A DNA stretch of 64,000 bases, from NCBI GenBank assembly GCA_032718865.1, contig JALUTQ010000007.1, forward strand, positions 186,001-250,000. Direction: 5' to 3'. Source of the DNA: Tilletia caries (lineage: Eukaryota > Basidiomycota > Exobasidiomycetes > Tilletiales > Tilletiaceae). The position numbers and the translations under genes are program-made. The notes under the pieces are model-generated. The model was given only the letters and a program-made list of their open reading frames with translations. It made no database searches and was not told the origin of the DNA. Below, one piece after another: positions 1-10,984 of this stretch (its first letter is position 1; every line of letters begins with the position of its first letter).

Positions 1-187
1 GAGCCTGAGCCTCGTCAACGCTCATGCCTTGGAATGCCGCATGCATCCGAACGTAGGATTGGTACTCGGCGGCGGAAAGAGAATGGGCTCGGCCGGCTCC
101 GACGTCCGCTCGTGCGCCTGTGTCCGGGAGGCTGCGTGATTCCGTGCCTTGTTCCATGTTGTCGTCAATGAGAGTATCTGGGCTCAT
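1..187 (-). CDS. Partial hypothetical protein, N-terminus only (runs off left edge)
   Basis: A minus-strand frame starts at ATG 187-185 and stays open for all 62 codons to the edge of the window. It begins MSPDTLIDDNMEQ and contains a segment reading AAEYQSYVRMHAAFQGMS, which has ordinary protein composition and no stop codons. I do not recognise the family. No intron boundary is needed inside this stretch. It sits at the border of repeat-rich accessory DNA, so it could be an ordinary gene or part of a mobile element. The start codon is the first ATG after several upstream stops. Only the N-terminus is visible, so nothing can be said about function. Confidence 0.4.
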   Translation of the reverse strand, partial: MSPDTLIDDNMEQGTESRSLPDTGARADVGAGRAHSLSAAEYQSYVRMHAAFQGMSVDEAQA

Positions 188-1110
188 AACCAGTTGTGAA
201 ACGACGGAGCTAAGGTCAGCTCAACGTCGGCTGTGACCCGAAGGGCGTAGTCACTGCCACTCACCGTTTGGACGGGAGGTTTCTTTGATGCTCTGGCTTG
301 ACAACTCGTTGGTTCAGTAGATCTCGCGTTGGATTGATGGTAGTAAGAGAAGACAAAGAAAGAGTGTGGTGCGTGGGAAGAACTACTGGAATGAGACGGG
401 CCTGAGACTCAGGAGACTGCTAATGAGGGGATGACCGCCAGGGAAAGGGAAGACCCGGAGCCGTCTATCAACAATTTCGACACTCGACAGACGACAACCA
501 ACACCGCCAGCCTTTCTTCACGCTTCCATCGAAGCCCGACAAGCATCATGCGAATTGAACAATCCCCCTCGATTTCTTTTTAACCGCTCTCTGCTCACCA
601 AGGTTCAAGTTAATGATGCTCACCGCTGTTTTGCTTTTTCTTGCTTAACCTGATGGCTGATACCACTTACCCATACCAGTCTCTGCTTTGTTCCCATTCT
701 GAGTCCGGCCCAGCAGTCAGCACTCCCGAATTGTCATCCAAGGTGAGCCTCGTGTTTATACGCGCATCTGCATCAGGTGCTCCGGGTTAGGTCCTTACTC
801 ACCCATTCGTTTTTCAGCTCTCTGCTCTTATGAATCCAGTCGACGTCGTCAAGATGAGTAGACTGACTTTCCTCACTCACCATGCCCCATCGGTGTAAGG
901 ATTATGGTCGAGTGTGCTGATCACTCGCAGCCACTCTACCATATCCTACAATTATACAAGATTACTACTTCTCACATATCCTATTAGTCTTCCTCAATGT
1001 TCATACTAGTGTGGGCATCAATGATGAATTGTTGTTGCGCCTTCACTTTGTGAATAGTGGGTTTGAGCATGGTGGTGTATAATGACCAACTGGTTATTGC
1101 TTCCAACTTA
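188..1110. other. Non-coding stretch
   Basis: No convincing coding frame, RNA gene or repeat was seen here. The first part should include the promoter of the leftward partial gene that starts at 187. Confidence 0.4.
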
Positions 1111-1199
1111 TGACTGCATAGTCTAGTTGGTATTATGGTTGACTAAAATTTGTGTCGACAAAAGGTCGTGTGTTCGAATCCTTTTGTCGGAGACTTTTT
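1111..1199 (+). ncRNA. tRNA-derived Pol III-like unit (degenerate tRNA or SINE head)
   Basis: An A-box match (TAGTCTAGTTGG, 1119-1130) is followed 39 bases later by a B-box match (GTGTTCGAATCC, 1170-1181) and a run of five T (1195-1199), the usual Pol III stop. The A-box resembles that of tRNA-Asp/Glu. The rest does not fold as a functional tRNA: the T-arm stem does not pair. Instead a perfect 10-bp inverted repeat (CGACAAAAGG at 1156-1165 and its complement at 1180-1189) encloses the B-box. I read it as a tRNA pseudogene or the 5' head of a tRNA-derived SINE. Confidence 0.4.
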
Positions 1200-1282
1200 G
1201 GTTATCAATTCTTTTTGCCTCACGTTTATTTCCTCACTCACCACTCACTAGCCGCTATTTCCGGCGACGCGCGTCGAGCGTC

Positions 1283-1440
1283 CGTGCACCACCCGCACGT
1301 AACCTGCAGGGCGCAATGCCGCAATCACCGTTTCATCTCCTTTCACTGACTTGCCCCTATCTCTAACTCCGTCTCCCGTGCACCACCCGCACGGTAGCCG
1401 TATGGCGCAATCACCACTTCACCGCTTCATCCCCTCTCAC
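1283..1440 (+). repeat. Imperfect tandem duplication, about 95-base period
   Basis: The segment starting GTGCACCACCCGCACG at about 1283 recurs at about 1379. Both copies continue with a GGCGCAAT and a CAATCACC block and then a pyrimidine-rich tail ending in TCTCACT or TTTCACT. The copies are diverged. No coding role is evident. Confidence 0.5.
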
Positions 1441-1745
1441 TCTCTGTCTGCCACTCTGGCTCTCTCGACTCCCCCATTCCCTTTTGCTGCTTCTTGACTC
1501 AAGCTCTCCCAGTCTCTCTGTTTAAAGTCATCAATATGTCCCGATGACTCTGTTTGTAATCAAGTTGTGCCAAGAGGAGTGACTGGGTTTTGACTCATGG
1601 ATGCTTAATGGTGACTGTGCGACTTGACGTGGCTGTGACTTACTCGAGTCACCAGCACTCAAACGCGCTCTCGCCACACAACATCTCTGCAGCTCGCACT
1701 GCACAGTGTGCTGTGCACTGCTGCGCACCAGGGAAGCCTGAAAGG

Positions 1746-1753
1746 TATAAAAG
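1746..1753 (+). promoter_or_regulatory. TATA-like box with downstream CT-rich tract
   Basis: TATAAAAG is followed by a long pyrimidine-rich run and CACACACC, the look of a fungal core promoter. The only gene-like sequence downstream on this strand is the broken malate dehydrogenase fragment, so the promoter may be a relic or chance. Confidence 0.25.
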
Positions 1754-2104
1754 GAGCGCCCCTCTCGCCCTTTCCTCCCTTTCTGTCCCCCCAGCTCTAT
1801 ACTTTCACACACCTTGACACCTAACTTGGCAATCACATAACATTGCAGAGTTAAGTCAAACGTGTGAAGTCTGAGTCTCATCAAGTTTCAACAATTAGTC
1901 TCATACACTTTATTACTTTTTATACACCACACCTCCTGTAGGACTACTAACATCTAGATCAGTGATCAACCCAGTAGACATAGGCCAAAGTTCTAGCAGC
2001 GTGTCACTTCTGTCTCCATACAACGAGCGGTACTACACGTGGACTGTCCAACACCGAATCTACTAGGTCGATTGCTCTCTTGTAGTTGGGAAACCTTACA
2101 ATCG

Positions 2105-2491
2105 GACAGCTCTCTCCCTCGACAAAGCCGCTGCCAAGGTTGCTCCCAAAGCACACCACCTCGTCATCTCCAACCCCGTCAACTCCACCGTGCCCATCGT
2201 CGCCGAGGTCTTCAAGTCTTTACGACCCCAAGCGGTGGGTTTTTCCCCGACCCCCCTCTCCTTCTTCTAACGGCTCTGACGCTTCATGAGTTAAAATGGT
2301 GCTCATCACTGCATATCTTCGTACAGTCTGTTCTGTGTCACGGGTCACCACCTTTGACATCACACGCGCCTCCACCTTCCACTTCGACATTGCCAACGTC
2401 AAGCCCGCCGAGGTCAATGTGTCCGTCGTCGGTGGCCACCTTCGGCGTCACCATTGTGCTTCTCCTCTCTCAAGTCGCCCAGGGTTCCATA
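2105..2491 (+). pseudogene. Malate dehydrogenase fragment, frameshifted, with retained intron
   Basis: The translation shows the conserved NAD-malate dehydrogenase core: AAKVAPKAHHLVISNPVNS then TVPIVAEVF, YDPKR, a VTT-D-ITRAS segment, KPAEV and SVVGGH followed by GVTIVLLLSQ. These lie in family order and cover roughly the middle third of the enzyme. The pieces are in different frames: a shift lies just before YDPKR (about 2218), a five-base insertion lies near 2340, and a four-base insertion follows GGH. An intron-like gap (donor GTGGGT at about 2235, acceptor TACAG ending at about 2328) falls between YDPKR and the next block and restores the expected order. There is no N-terminal dinucleotide-binding motif and no C-terminal part. 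It is a broken, non-functional fragment, and the retained intron argues against retroposition. Confidence 0.75.
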
Positions 2492-2513
2492 CTCCAATAG
2501 TATGTTCAACACT

Positions 2514-2564
2514 GGACCTGACCTGACCTGACGGCTGACCTGACCTGACCTGACCTGATCTGAC
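2514..2564 (+). repeat. Pentanucleotide tandem repeat (ACCTG)n
   Basis: About ten ACCTG/TGACC units in a row with one interruption (ACGGCTG). It lies directly downstream of the malate dehydrogenase fragment. Confidence 0.85.
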
Positions 2565-5500
2565 TTTCTTTCTGCTGTGCTCTTGCCTCTTCTATATTCC
2601 CTTACCTTCGCATCAAGCTCTGTTGGCATTCCTTTGCCCATTCGTCTCCGGTCTCAGCCTTCACCCGTCTTCTACGTCCCTTCCGTCTGCTTCCCCGGCC
2701 GCTTATGTTTCCTATCCCCTAACCTCTCCTTCTGCATTAGCCTCACGCTTTTTTCTCCTCAGTCTTTTTAATCTTATCTTCATTGCGCTCGCAGCTATTC
2801 TCCGTCTTGTTTGTCAATTGTCGCTCTCTGCGCGAAGCCATCATATGACATATCATTCTTTGCTTTCTGCTTCCTTGGTAGATACAGCCGTGCGGGATGA
2901 TTACGTGTGTGAAGTTCCTCAATCCCTTTTTCACGCAAGTTTGATCAACATTCAAAATGTTACATGGACAATGATATAGATACTCGTAGCTACGATCGCA
3001 AGTCGCAGCCGCATGGCGAAGCAGACGAAGGGTAGCGAAGCTACCTTGAGCTTCTGCGTAGCCGTGCTGGGCTGAGATTTGGTGACCTTTCTGATACAAA
3101 AGATTCGCGAAAAGGGGAGGGGGAGAGGACGCCCCCAGTCACGTCTTCGCACATCTCTACCAGGTCATAAGGGTCTGAGGTCCACATCGAGTCTGAGGGA
3201 CACCCTGGCCTCTGGGCTTCAGCCGACAGCCAGGTCACTATGGTTCCAAGGCGTAAGTTGCTGCTACTTAACTTTGTTGACTAAGTCTGTATTTAAATCC
3301 CACTCCCAGCCCCCAGCGACCTGTTATTCAACAAGGCGAAAAAGTTAGGGGAACACTCTGGTAAGGTACGCACCCAGGTCAGGAATCGAAAATCGAGAAT
3401 CAGCTCGACGACCTCACCACGACTCGTACAGGCAGCAGCAGCATCATTTACAAGTATATCCACAAACAAACCACAACGGCAACCATCTCAGCAGCTCTCC
3501 TCTGCTCTGGCGTGCGCGCGCTGGCTTCTTGCAGCCACGTTACCTTCACAGAAGCATGACTACGATCAGAGCCGAGTGACGACAAGCACTACAGTCATCT
3601 TCTGGAGACAGGTAAGCTGCACCCTTGATCCCTCGCCTTTCTCTCCTCCATCGAACTCGTGCTGACCTTCCCTCGCGATCCCACAGTCCTTGGCTCTTGC
3701 CCTCTCACTTCCGGCGCGCTCTCAGATTTGCGGGGCCGGTGCCTGCTCACTGCTGGCCTTTTGTCTGCCGCTGGTCCGCACCTGCTGCTACGTGTCGCGC
3801 TCCGGTCGGCGTCGCACGGTCTGCCTCCGAGTCTCCGCCTTCGTCGCCCTCACCGCCCCCGGCCCCCGCAACCCGGCGTTCCGGCATGCGCTGGACGGCT
3901 TCTCGTAGGTCCGCTGCCGCTGCCTCTTGCCCCTCGTCGCCGGCGCCCACCAACGCCATCTTGCTTCCCGTCGCTGGTTCTCTCGCTGTCGCTCCGCTGC
4001 CTTACCTGGCTCCCTCGTCGCTCTCTTTCTGTCGCCTTTCACGGCTCTGCGGCCCTTATCTGCACTCTGCTGCTCTTTCTTCGGCTGTGCGCCTCTTCGC
4101 TGCTCGGGCCTCGGCGCTCTCCCTGCGGCTCCTCTCTGCCCGCAGCACCGTGCTGTGGAACCTCTGCTTGTCCGATTTCAACGCGTCTCCGTCAACCAGG
4201 ACGCCCGGCACTGATCCCTGGGCGGCCAATCCACGAATCTCGACCGTTTTACGCTCTTTCTTTGGCTCTGACCGCCCGGCACTGACTCCCGGGCGGTTTT
4301 GCACGAAATAAACGGAGTTGTGAGAGAAACATGTCCGCATTCGCTGTGTATCTCTTTCACTGTCCACTGATCTGCTCTCTCCACCTCTTACCATCCAGCC
4401 ACATCAATGATCCAACATGACTTTGCAGGCCTGGCATTGCTTTTCGGCTGGCTTAAAAGCCGTGTACGGTGTAGCATTATCAACTCGTGCGGTGGTGCCC
4501 ATAATCCTGGAAGTGTAAATTCGTGAGAAGAGGCTTGACATCAATGGCCCGAAGACATAAGCGCGTGCTACATTCGTCTTCTGCCCTCACTCTGACTCTC
4601 ACTATTTTCTCTTGTATACCAGTGCACCTATCACCTCGGGCACGGTCGTCAGTCGTTAATTGTCACCTTCAGGCTTCACGTCTCCAGTCCCCCAATTATC
4701 TCCAACATCGACATATTCGAACTCGAACAGTTCAAGAGGCAGAACACGTGTGTTCAATCTCAAGCGGTTAGTCTCCCACTCTCTCCAGTACCTTCTTCCT
4801 CCTACAGCATTGTGCCAGTGATTCCTCGCTCGCGTTTCAGAAAGAAAGAGAAGCTGACAGTGACCCGTGACGCGTCTTTTGAACAGTCTCTTCCGCGTGT
4901 GGCGTGCCCACCTTCGTCCGAGATTACTGGCAACCCCACGTCCCCACCTGCACACCGCATCTTCGTCGGCGCTCGTCGGTGCCAGGCGGCCTGGTAGCTA
5001 CTCCGCCACCGGGGGCACCCTTTCCGTGGTGAGTCTTTCTTGCCCAGATCATAGCGTTGTCACATTTGAATTTTGATCAATTGACTCTGTTGATCATTTC
5101 TTCAGGACATACCGGCTAGAATGCTCGACGCTATCGTCAAGCGTCTGTCTCTGCCTTGTGTCTGCTTCGTCGGTCCGTCCTCGCCAAGTGCTGTGACTGG
5201 CATACGCCCCATCAGCCCGGCAGTCCCAGCCGCACCCGGGCTTCTCGCCTCGTCGTCTGCTGCTGCCTGCTCGATTGACGTCGCTCCTCTCACAGCCCTC
5301 GCTTTCCCGTGGTCCCCTCTTGGCCCTTGCTCACTCTCAGGCGTACAGCCCTCCAGGTCCCAGGAGCTCAATCCCACGTGCTCGAGCTTGGAGCCTTGGA
5401 TGGGGAAGGGGTCAGCTTACAGCTACCAATTAACCAATTACTGAAGCTGTGTTGCACATGAACTAAGCGGCTAACGTTCTTGACAGGGTCCAGGTTCTTC

Positions 5501-5700
5501 GGTTGACAACTAAACTTCTTTGAAAGTGAACGCAGACATGATGCTCGACGACATGGATGAGGGTCGGACATGACAAAGGTTAATGGAAACGGGCCGACAA
5601 AGGAGTCCGACAAAGGAGTGAGTGTAAGAAGACAGCTGGCCTGCCGCCTGAAGGTACAAAAGGCGTGCTGATTGTACACTGACTTGTAGCGCTCCTTCAT
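2565..5700. other. Gene-poor accessory DNA
   Basis: No frame here carries a recognisable domain. A long open stretch at about 3625-4311 is a by-product of GC-rich pyrimidine-skewed sequence. That segment (about 3650-4160) is rich in short words such as CTCTGCGGC, CGTCGCTGG and TTCTCTCGC. It resembles, in opposite orientation, the segment at about 10990-11480. The rest is unremarkable. Confidence 0.4.
4272..4296. repeat. 8-bp perfect hairpin CCGCCCGG/CCGGGCGG
   Basis: CCGCCCGG (4272-4279) and its exact complement (4289-4296) are separated by nine bases, and a T-run follows. A diverged copy of the same words lies about 70 bases upstream. A bacterial-style terminator is not expected in a fungus, so this is noted only as structure. 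Confidence 0.5.
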
Positions 5701-5831
5701 TCCTTTTTTCCCCTCCTAGATGAATGCGCAGCTATCGACCTCGGTCAGTCGGTAATGGTTCTTTCTCCTTGAAGGACACCTCACACCGGGACACGTAGAA
5801 ACGGGGCCTAAAAATCAAAAGCCAGCACACA

Positions 5832-7667
5832 ATGGACGTTGCCAACGGTATGTTGCCTGTTGGTGAACTCTCTTCTGGCTCAATCATCACGCTGATGCGC
5901 TTCTTTCTCACCTGACCTTCTTGTGATCCAGATGTCGCCTCTCTTAGCGCTGTCCTCGCATCCGAGCTCGAGCTCCTCTGCAGTGGTATCGAGGTGTGCC
6001 TGGACTCGGACGAAGCAAACACCTTGGAGGTGTCAATTCATCTCGAGAGCATTCAAGAGGCTCTTGAGCAGCTGCGATACATGGCCGATGTTCTTCCGCC
6101 TCAGGATCATGACCATGCAGTAAGAAGACTGGTCGCTCTGCGTGGTCGACTTGAGCTGCTGGAACGAAATTTGTCGGCCCATCCTCAACCTCAGTCATGG
6201 TATCGCGGCGAACGCAATGCTTTGACTCTGCCGCTCGACTACGATCTCTTGGTAGAGCTCTTTGAGTTGCGCTTCACTGATGAGGAGATTGCCATATTTC
6301 TCAATTGCTCGAGGCGGACTGTACAGCGCCGACGGGATGATCTCAGCCTCAGCAAGCGTGAACAAGCCGATTTGAGTCACGAAGACCTCTGTCAGGTGAG
6401 TTTCTCCAGAGCTGCTGCAGGCCTCAGCTCGGCTCGAGTTGACGGGGTTATCTCTCTTTTCCTTGCAGCTGGTACTCGACGTGCGAAATAAAGGGACCGG
6501 TCAGGAGGGGGAACGAGCGATCAAAGGCGCCGTACGCGCTCAAAGGATCAACATCAGTCGCGCACGACTGCGCCTTGCGGTGCGCGAGACGGATCCGTTT
6601 CGGCATTTGGCTGCTCGTCGCCGACCAATCGAACGAAGGATTTACAGTGTCCCCTTTGTGAATTCTCTTTGGCACCTGGATGGGCACCACAAGCTTATAA
6701 GATGGAAAATCGTGATTCACGCTGCGATTGACGGCAAAAGTCGGACGGTTACATTCATCAAAGCTAGCTCAAATAATCTGGCATCTACCGTCGGGGATGC
6801 ATTTCTTGGTGCAACCGAGCAGTGGGGCTGGCCAAGTCGGGTTCGGGCTGATCACGGAGGAGAGAATCTTATCGTCAAGCAGTATATGGAGGAAAAAAGG
6901 GGTGAGTAAGTTGAAAAATCTCTGTTGTTCTTTCCCCTGCTCGCGCAAGCTCACCGATTTCCGTCATCGATATTCTAGGGCTAGGTCGAGGCTCGTTCAT
7001 CCAAGGGTCGTCCGTTCACAACCAGCGCATCGAGCGCTTATGGGTTGATCTGCAGAGATGGACGACGGCCAAATACCGAGCTTTCTTTGAGAAACTTGAG
7101 GATGAAGAGTACATGGACGCAAACAGTCCTGTTCATCTCTGGACACTGCACTTTGTGTTCCTTCCTCAACTCAACAGTGCCCTACAGCACTTTCAGGAAG
7201 TATGGAATCACCATCCTATTCGCACACCAGGACTACGAAACAAGAGTCCTCAACAGCTCTTCGCTCAAGGTGAGTGAGGATGCACGTTCTACATGTACAT
7301 TGCACAGGCTGATGAATGTTTGGTCTGCTTTACAGGCATTCTCGAGGCAAAGAAGGCGGGGTGGGCCATTTTGGAGGGCGATGCCGAAGTGGTTGGCCTG
7401 GGCGTTCTTTTGAGGAACTTTGCGGACTACGGCGCTGGAGTTGACGATCAGGGACTCCGACACGAGCAGCGTCAACATGTCCCGCATGTGCACATTGCCG
7501 CACTGTCTGACGCCATTCCGCCTATACTTCAAAATGAGACTGTACAGGAAGAGCTCAGACAACGCTTGGACAGTATCTGGCCGCCACCGGAGGACATGGG
7601 GATCGCAGTCTTTCAGAAAGCATTGTTGCTCGTGAACCTTCTCCTTCAGTCACATTTTAATACTTGA
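5832..7667 (+). CDS. DDE-type integrase (integrase catalytic core), five exons, apparently intact
   Basis: Exons 5832-5847, 5932-6395, 6469-6901, 6979-7269 and 7336-7667 join in phase to give 511 residues without a stop. Residues about 110-150 (FTDEEIAIFLNCSRRTVQRR) look like a helix-turn-helix DNA-binding region. The catalytic core follows: D231 in WHLDGHHKLIRW, D288 in RADHGGEN and E323 in VHNQRIERLW, a DD(34)E triad. After it comes the family's typical LHFVFLPQLN...WNHHPIRTPG...SPQQLF segment. I know this as the integrase-core family present in basidiomycetes and some animals, related to retroviral-type DDE recombinases but without a polyprotein. All introns have GT-AG ends. It converges on the PHD-finger gene (164 bases between stops). 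It may be an active transposase or a domesticated one; no terminal inverted repeats were found by eye. Confidence 0.85.
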
Positions 7668-7830
7668 AATGTCAATGCACGCTTGACTCTTAAGTGCTGA
7701 CGACTGATCTTAGGCGGAGTGGTTGAGGGGTTCAAAGCCAACAGGTGGTGCCGTATTGGATGCTCACATGTTTGATTTAGAGGGTAGACGCATTGAAAAA
7801 GAAAGAGTTGAAGAATTCAAGAGTCCAGGG

Positions 7831-10274
7831 TCAACCTGACGCACGTGTCGACGACCCTTCGTCTGCCTGAGCTTTACGTGGGGAGCGACGGTTGCGAGTA
7901 GGCGGGTCGGCCACAACAGCAGCTCGATCAGTTATAACTATCTGCTTCTTGCTCGATGCCGATGGTGCTTCGGTCCGCTGTCGCTTGTGGTTGTGACCTT
8001 CTTGCAAGTCGGTCCGCTGTCGCTTTTTGGCTTGGGACGGGGGGGACTCCTTCCAAAAGTCACGGCCACTCTGACGACACTCGACGCAACGCCAACGGAA
8101 GTTTGGCTGTGTCTGAATCTTGGCACATCGATAGTGGTACTGAAAGAACATGGATATAGTCAACAGATTGATTAGCCGACGTATCTGACGCGTGCGGACG
8201 TCATGGCAGATGTGAGTGATGTGACTCACCCAGCGCACTACGGGGCACGCCTCGCATTGGATCATCTGCAAACGAAACGCGCGTTTCATCAGCCAGTAGA
8301 GCAAAAAGAATCAATTTCCCACGGATGCATTACTCACATCGTCCTCGCTGTCGGGCTTTCCGCAGGGACAATTGCCGGATTTGCCTTCATCAACAACCTG
8401 ATCTTGTGACACTTGACGGTCGGGCGTCGCATGACTATCACTGTCCCACTTGAAGTCTTCCACGTACACTCCGTACTTCCCTTCCGCTTCCGCAATCTCT
8501 CTTTTCTTCTGACGGATGAACGGCATGACGCTCTCATGCATGCCTTCAAGATCCTCGGGAAATTTGGCCGCCTGTGAGCGAGGAAACAATAAATCAGCTC
8601 GGTAAATGCAATTCGGAGGAGGGACTGCTCGTCAATGGCCTGATTACCGTGCTCACAGACACAAGCGGCATCGACGGCCTGTTACTGCCGCCGGCCGAAA
8701 AAAACGTTAGTTTTGTGCAGTCCTGAAAGGAAAGAAGAATCGGAATGTTGAGCCTTGAATCGGGAACGGGCTCAGGCAATCGTATTTACTGATTGCTCTC
8801 ACCTTCCGCGGGCAGACCTGATCGTGGGCCAGCTCAACACGGTTGCCGGGACCATCCTCAAGTGGAAGCGGAGCGCAACAGCGGAAGCACCTGCCAGCAA
8901 GAAGCTCCGGCTCCGACTCGTTGCTGGAAGGCCCTTCCACATTGCCTTCGAACGGATTGATGGAATCAGTCGGACTATCAATCGTGATCGGATTGTCGGC
9001 TTTTCCCTTTGGCTTGATAGGGCGAGCAGACGGTCGTGGTGGCGCTTTGGAAAGTCGGACATCTGGAAGGTCGTCCTCAGCGTCTCCGAAGTCATCAGAG
9101 TCATCGTCGATGAGGCGAGCTTTCTCATCCGGAATACGGGTACTCATGCGCTTGAACGAGTGAAAATCGGCATCTTCATCGTCGATGGTGGCAACGAGTA
9201 TGCAGGGGTTTTTCTCGTAGTAGACTTCGAAGCTGGCAGCATCGACTTGATCGGCAGCCAGAGGAAGCGGGGCCAGGAAGTGCTTTCCAGATAGATACGC
9301 AAATCTAGGGTGCGTGATGGCAGGAGATGTTTTTAGATGCAGACCTCAAAAGCAGAGAGCATGCAAGCGCGTGACATGAACTTACTCGACTCCGTATCGA
9401 TCAAGATCTAGGGGACGCTTTTGCCTCATGAAGGCGTCTTTGATAACCCTCATTATCGCTTGGGCAGTGCCGGGGAACAATGGCAAGCGCACCTTAACCT
9501 TACAACCCCTCTCACTTAGCAGCCTCATCATCTTTGGGTCCTTGAGGTTGACATCCTGATGAATGAGCCGCTCAGGCAGGAAGATGATCTTTGAATTTTT
9601 GAACGAATGCAATCGAAGTCAGCATCTGCTCAGATATTCACCAGCCCAAGCGAGTGAATGCCACTCACTTCATCTTGGTACAGCTTGATCATCTTTCCTA
9701 CTTGGCCTTTCGGGGGTATTCCTGTCTGTTGGCGTTGTTCTTTTGCCAACAACACAGACCGGGAAAGATCTGGGACGGTATGTCTGCTTGCACTTGAAGA
9801 ACCGCTGACGCTGGACTGAGCGGGCGTGGCATGCCCACCAGCTACCTGCGACGTCCTACTAGCCATCTGTTCCTGGCGAGCAAGGGGCGCTGCAGAGCTG
9901 GCGACCAATGGTGCTGTTGTTGGTTGGTCCCATATCGCAGCGAGTCCAGCGGCGGTAGGCGGGGATCCTGCATTGGGAATGGTTCCCTGTGTCCTCATGA
10001 ATTGATTGAACATCTGGAACTGTTGGAACAATGCCTTTGAGGTGCCAAGATGGGAAAAGTGTGCGTCAGCCGTCAATGTTCAAGAACATACAGCGTAAGC
10101 GCTCGAGGTGCTCACGACATTATCTGGATCAAGCGCGATGGGGATACGAGCTCCTGATTCGCTCATGTTGAAGTCGACCCGAAGTGTGATCTGAGGCTCT
10201 GAGCTGGGGGTTTGGAACTGGAAGCCCAGGGACGGGGGATTGGGGGAGGGGGAGGGGGGGAAAGATGCAGTCAT
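7831..10274 (-). CDS. PHD-finger protein, eight exons, partner of the convergent integrase
   Basis: Exons 10274-10092, 10034-9669, 9588-9386, 9304-8803, 8722-8657, 8571-8338, 8265-8230 and 8139-7831 join in phase to 632 residues. The only domain I recognise is a C-terminal PHD finger split over three exons: C508-x-C510, C522-x2-C525, H532-x2-C535, C548-x2-C551, with the MIQCEACP and RWYHYRC signatures of histone-tail-reading PHD fingers. Basic clusters (KKRQR, HKRQR) after it look like a nuclear signal. Upstream are a Gln/Ser/Ala-rich region, an acidic stretch (DDDSDDFGDAEDD) and a second Cys cluster (GRCFRCC...CPRKDC). The acceptors of exons 2 and 3 and the donor of exon 5 have in-phase alternatives. 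Function is unknown; a nuclear, chromatin-binding role is inferred from the PHD finger. Confidence 0.65.
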
Positions 10275-10984
10275 TCAGATCAGCAGCCACGTCTTCTTAT
10301 AGCTGCTTCGAACAAAGGAACATACATCAGAACATCATCAACATTCACCAGTCCCCAATGACTTGCTCCGTAGCCCCGCTTCTACTCCGTCCCTCTTATC
10401 TTTGTCCTTGTTCCTTTGGCCCTCATCATTCGTGCTTTTCTCTTTGTCTCCTCGGAGCGGGTTCCCCTTTGTCTGCCTACCGCCCCCCGTCATCGTAGGC
10501 CGTAGCTATCAGCTGGGCCACGTGATGTCGACTGGTACGCGATTAAAGTCTTAAGAGACTGAGAATGAGCGACGAAAGATCTGTGGGCTGGAAGCTCCGC
10601 CGGCGGCGCCAGCACAACGAGCACACAGCGAAAAGGAGGAGTCACGAGGAGGCTAGATGGCGCGATGATGAAGGCGACGACGGCGTAGATGCAGATGGTG
10701 GGCTGGACGGCAGAGGAGGTGGGTTCGTGAGGGACGGCGAAGGCGGGCAGCAGACGTAAGACGAGGCCGCGAGAGCGACACAGCCGAAGGCGAGGCAGGC
10801 GCAGAGCAAAGCAATTGAGGCAGACGAAGGCCAGACAAATGTTCCAGCAGAGTAGAGCGTTGAGATTCTTGGCCTCAATGGTGTGGAGAAATGGTCAATG
10901 ACGCATGAAAGATGAGACAATCTGGTGTCAGTGAATTGAACAAGTGTGACCCGCCGCGCGCGTCTTCTGATCAAGGGAAGACAG
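10275..10984. other. Non-coding stretch upstream of the PHD-finger gene
   Basis: The first few hundred bases should hold the promoter of the leftward PHD-finger gene. Open frames beyond that (for example minus 10642-10974) have no recognisable domain and lie in skewed GC-rich sequence. Nothing further is supported. Confidence 0.4.

Noticed and set aside
4272..4310. Hairpin followed by T-run resembling a rho-independent terminator
   Set aside because: The window is clearly fungal nuclear DNA, where such terminators do not operate; kept only as a hairpin.
3625..4311. Long plus-strand open frame of 228 codons with several overlapping frames
   Set aside because: Open in several frames on both strands because of GC-rich pyrimidine-skewed composition; no domain; resembles the non-coding block at 10985-11480.
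8755..9294. Plus-strand open frame of 179 codons
   Set aside because: Lies antisense to exon 4 of the PHD-finger gene, which has a phase-consistent spliced model and a recognisable domain; the plus frame has none.
5832..10274. Idea that the integrase and PHD gene are parts of a retrovirus-like element
   Set aside because: No reverse transcriptase, protease, gag or LTR was found; the genes converge and each has its own introns and start.
10642..10974. Minus-strand hydrophobic frame resembling a membrane protein
   Set aside because: Hydrophobicity arises from pyrimidine-rich composition; neither of the two open frames matches a known family such as pheromone receptors.
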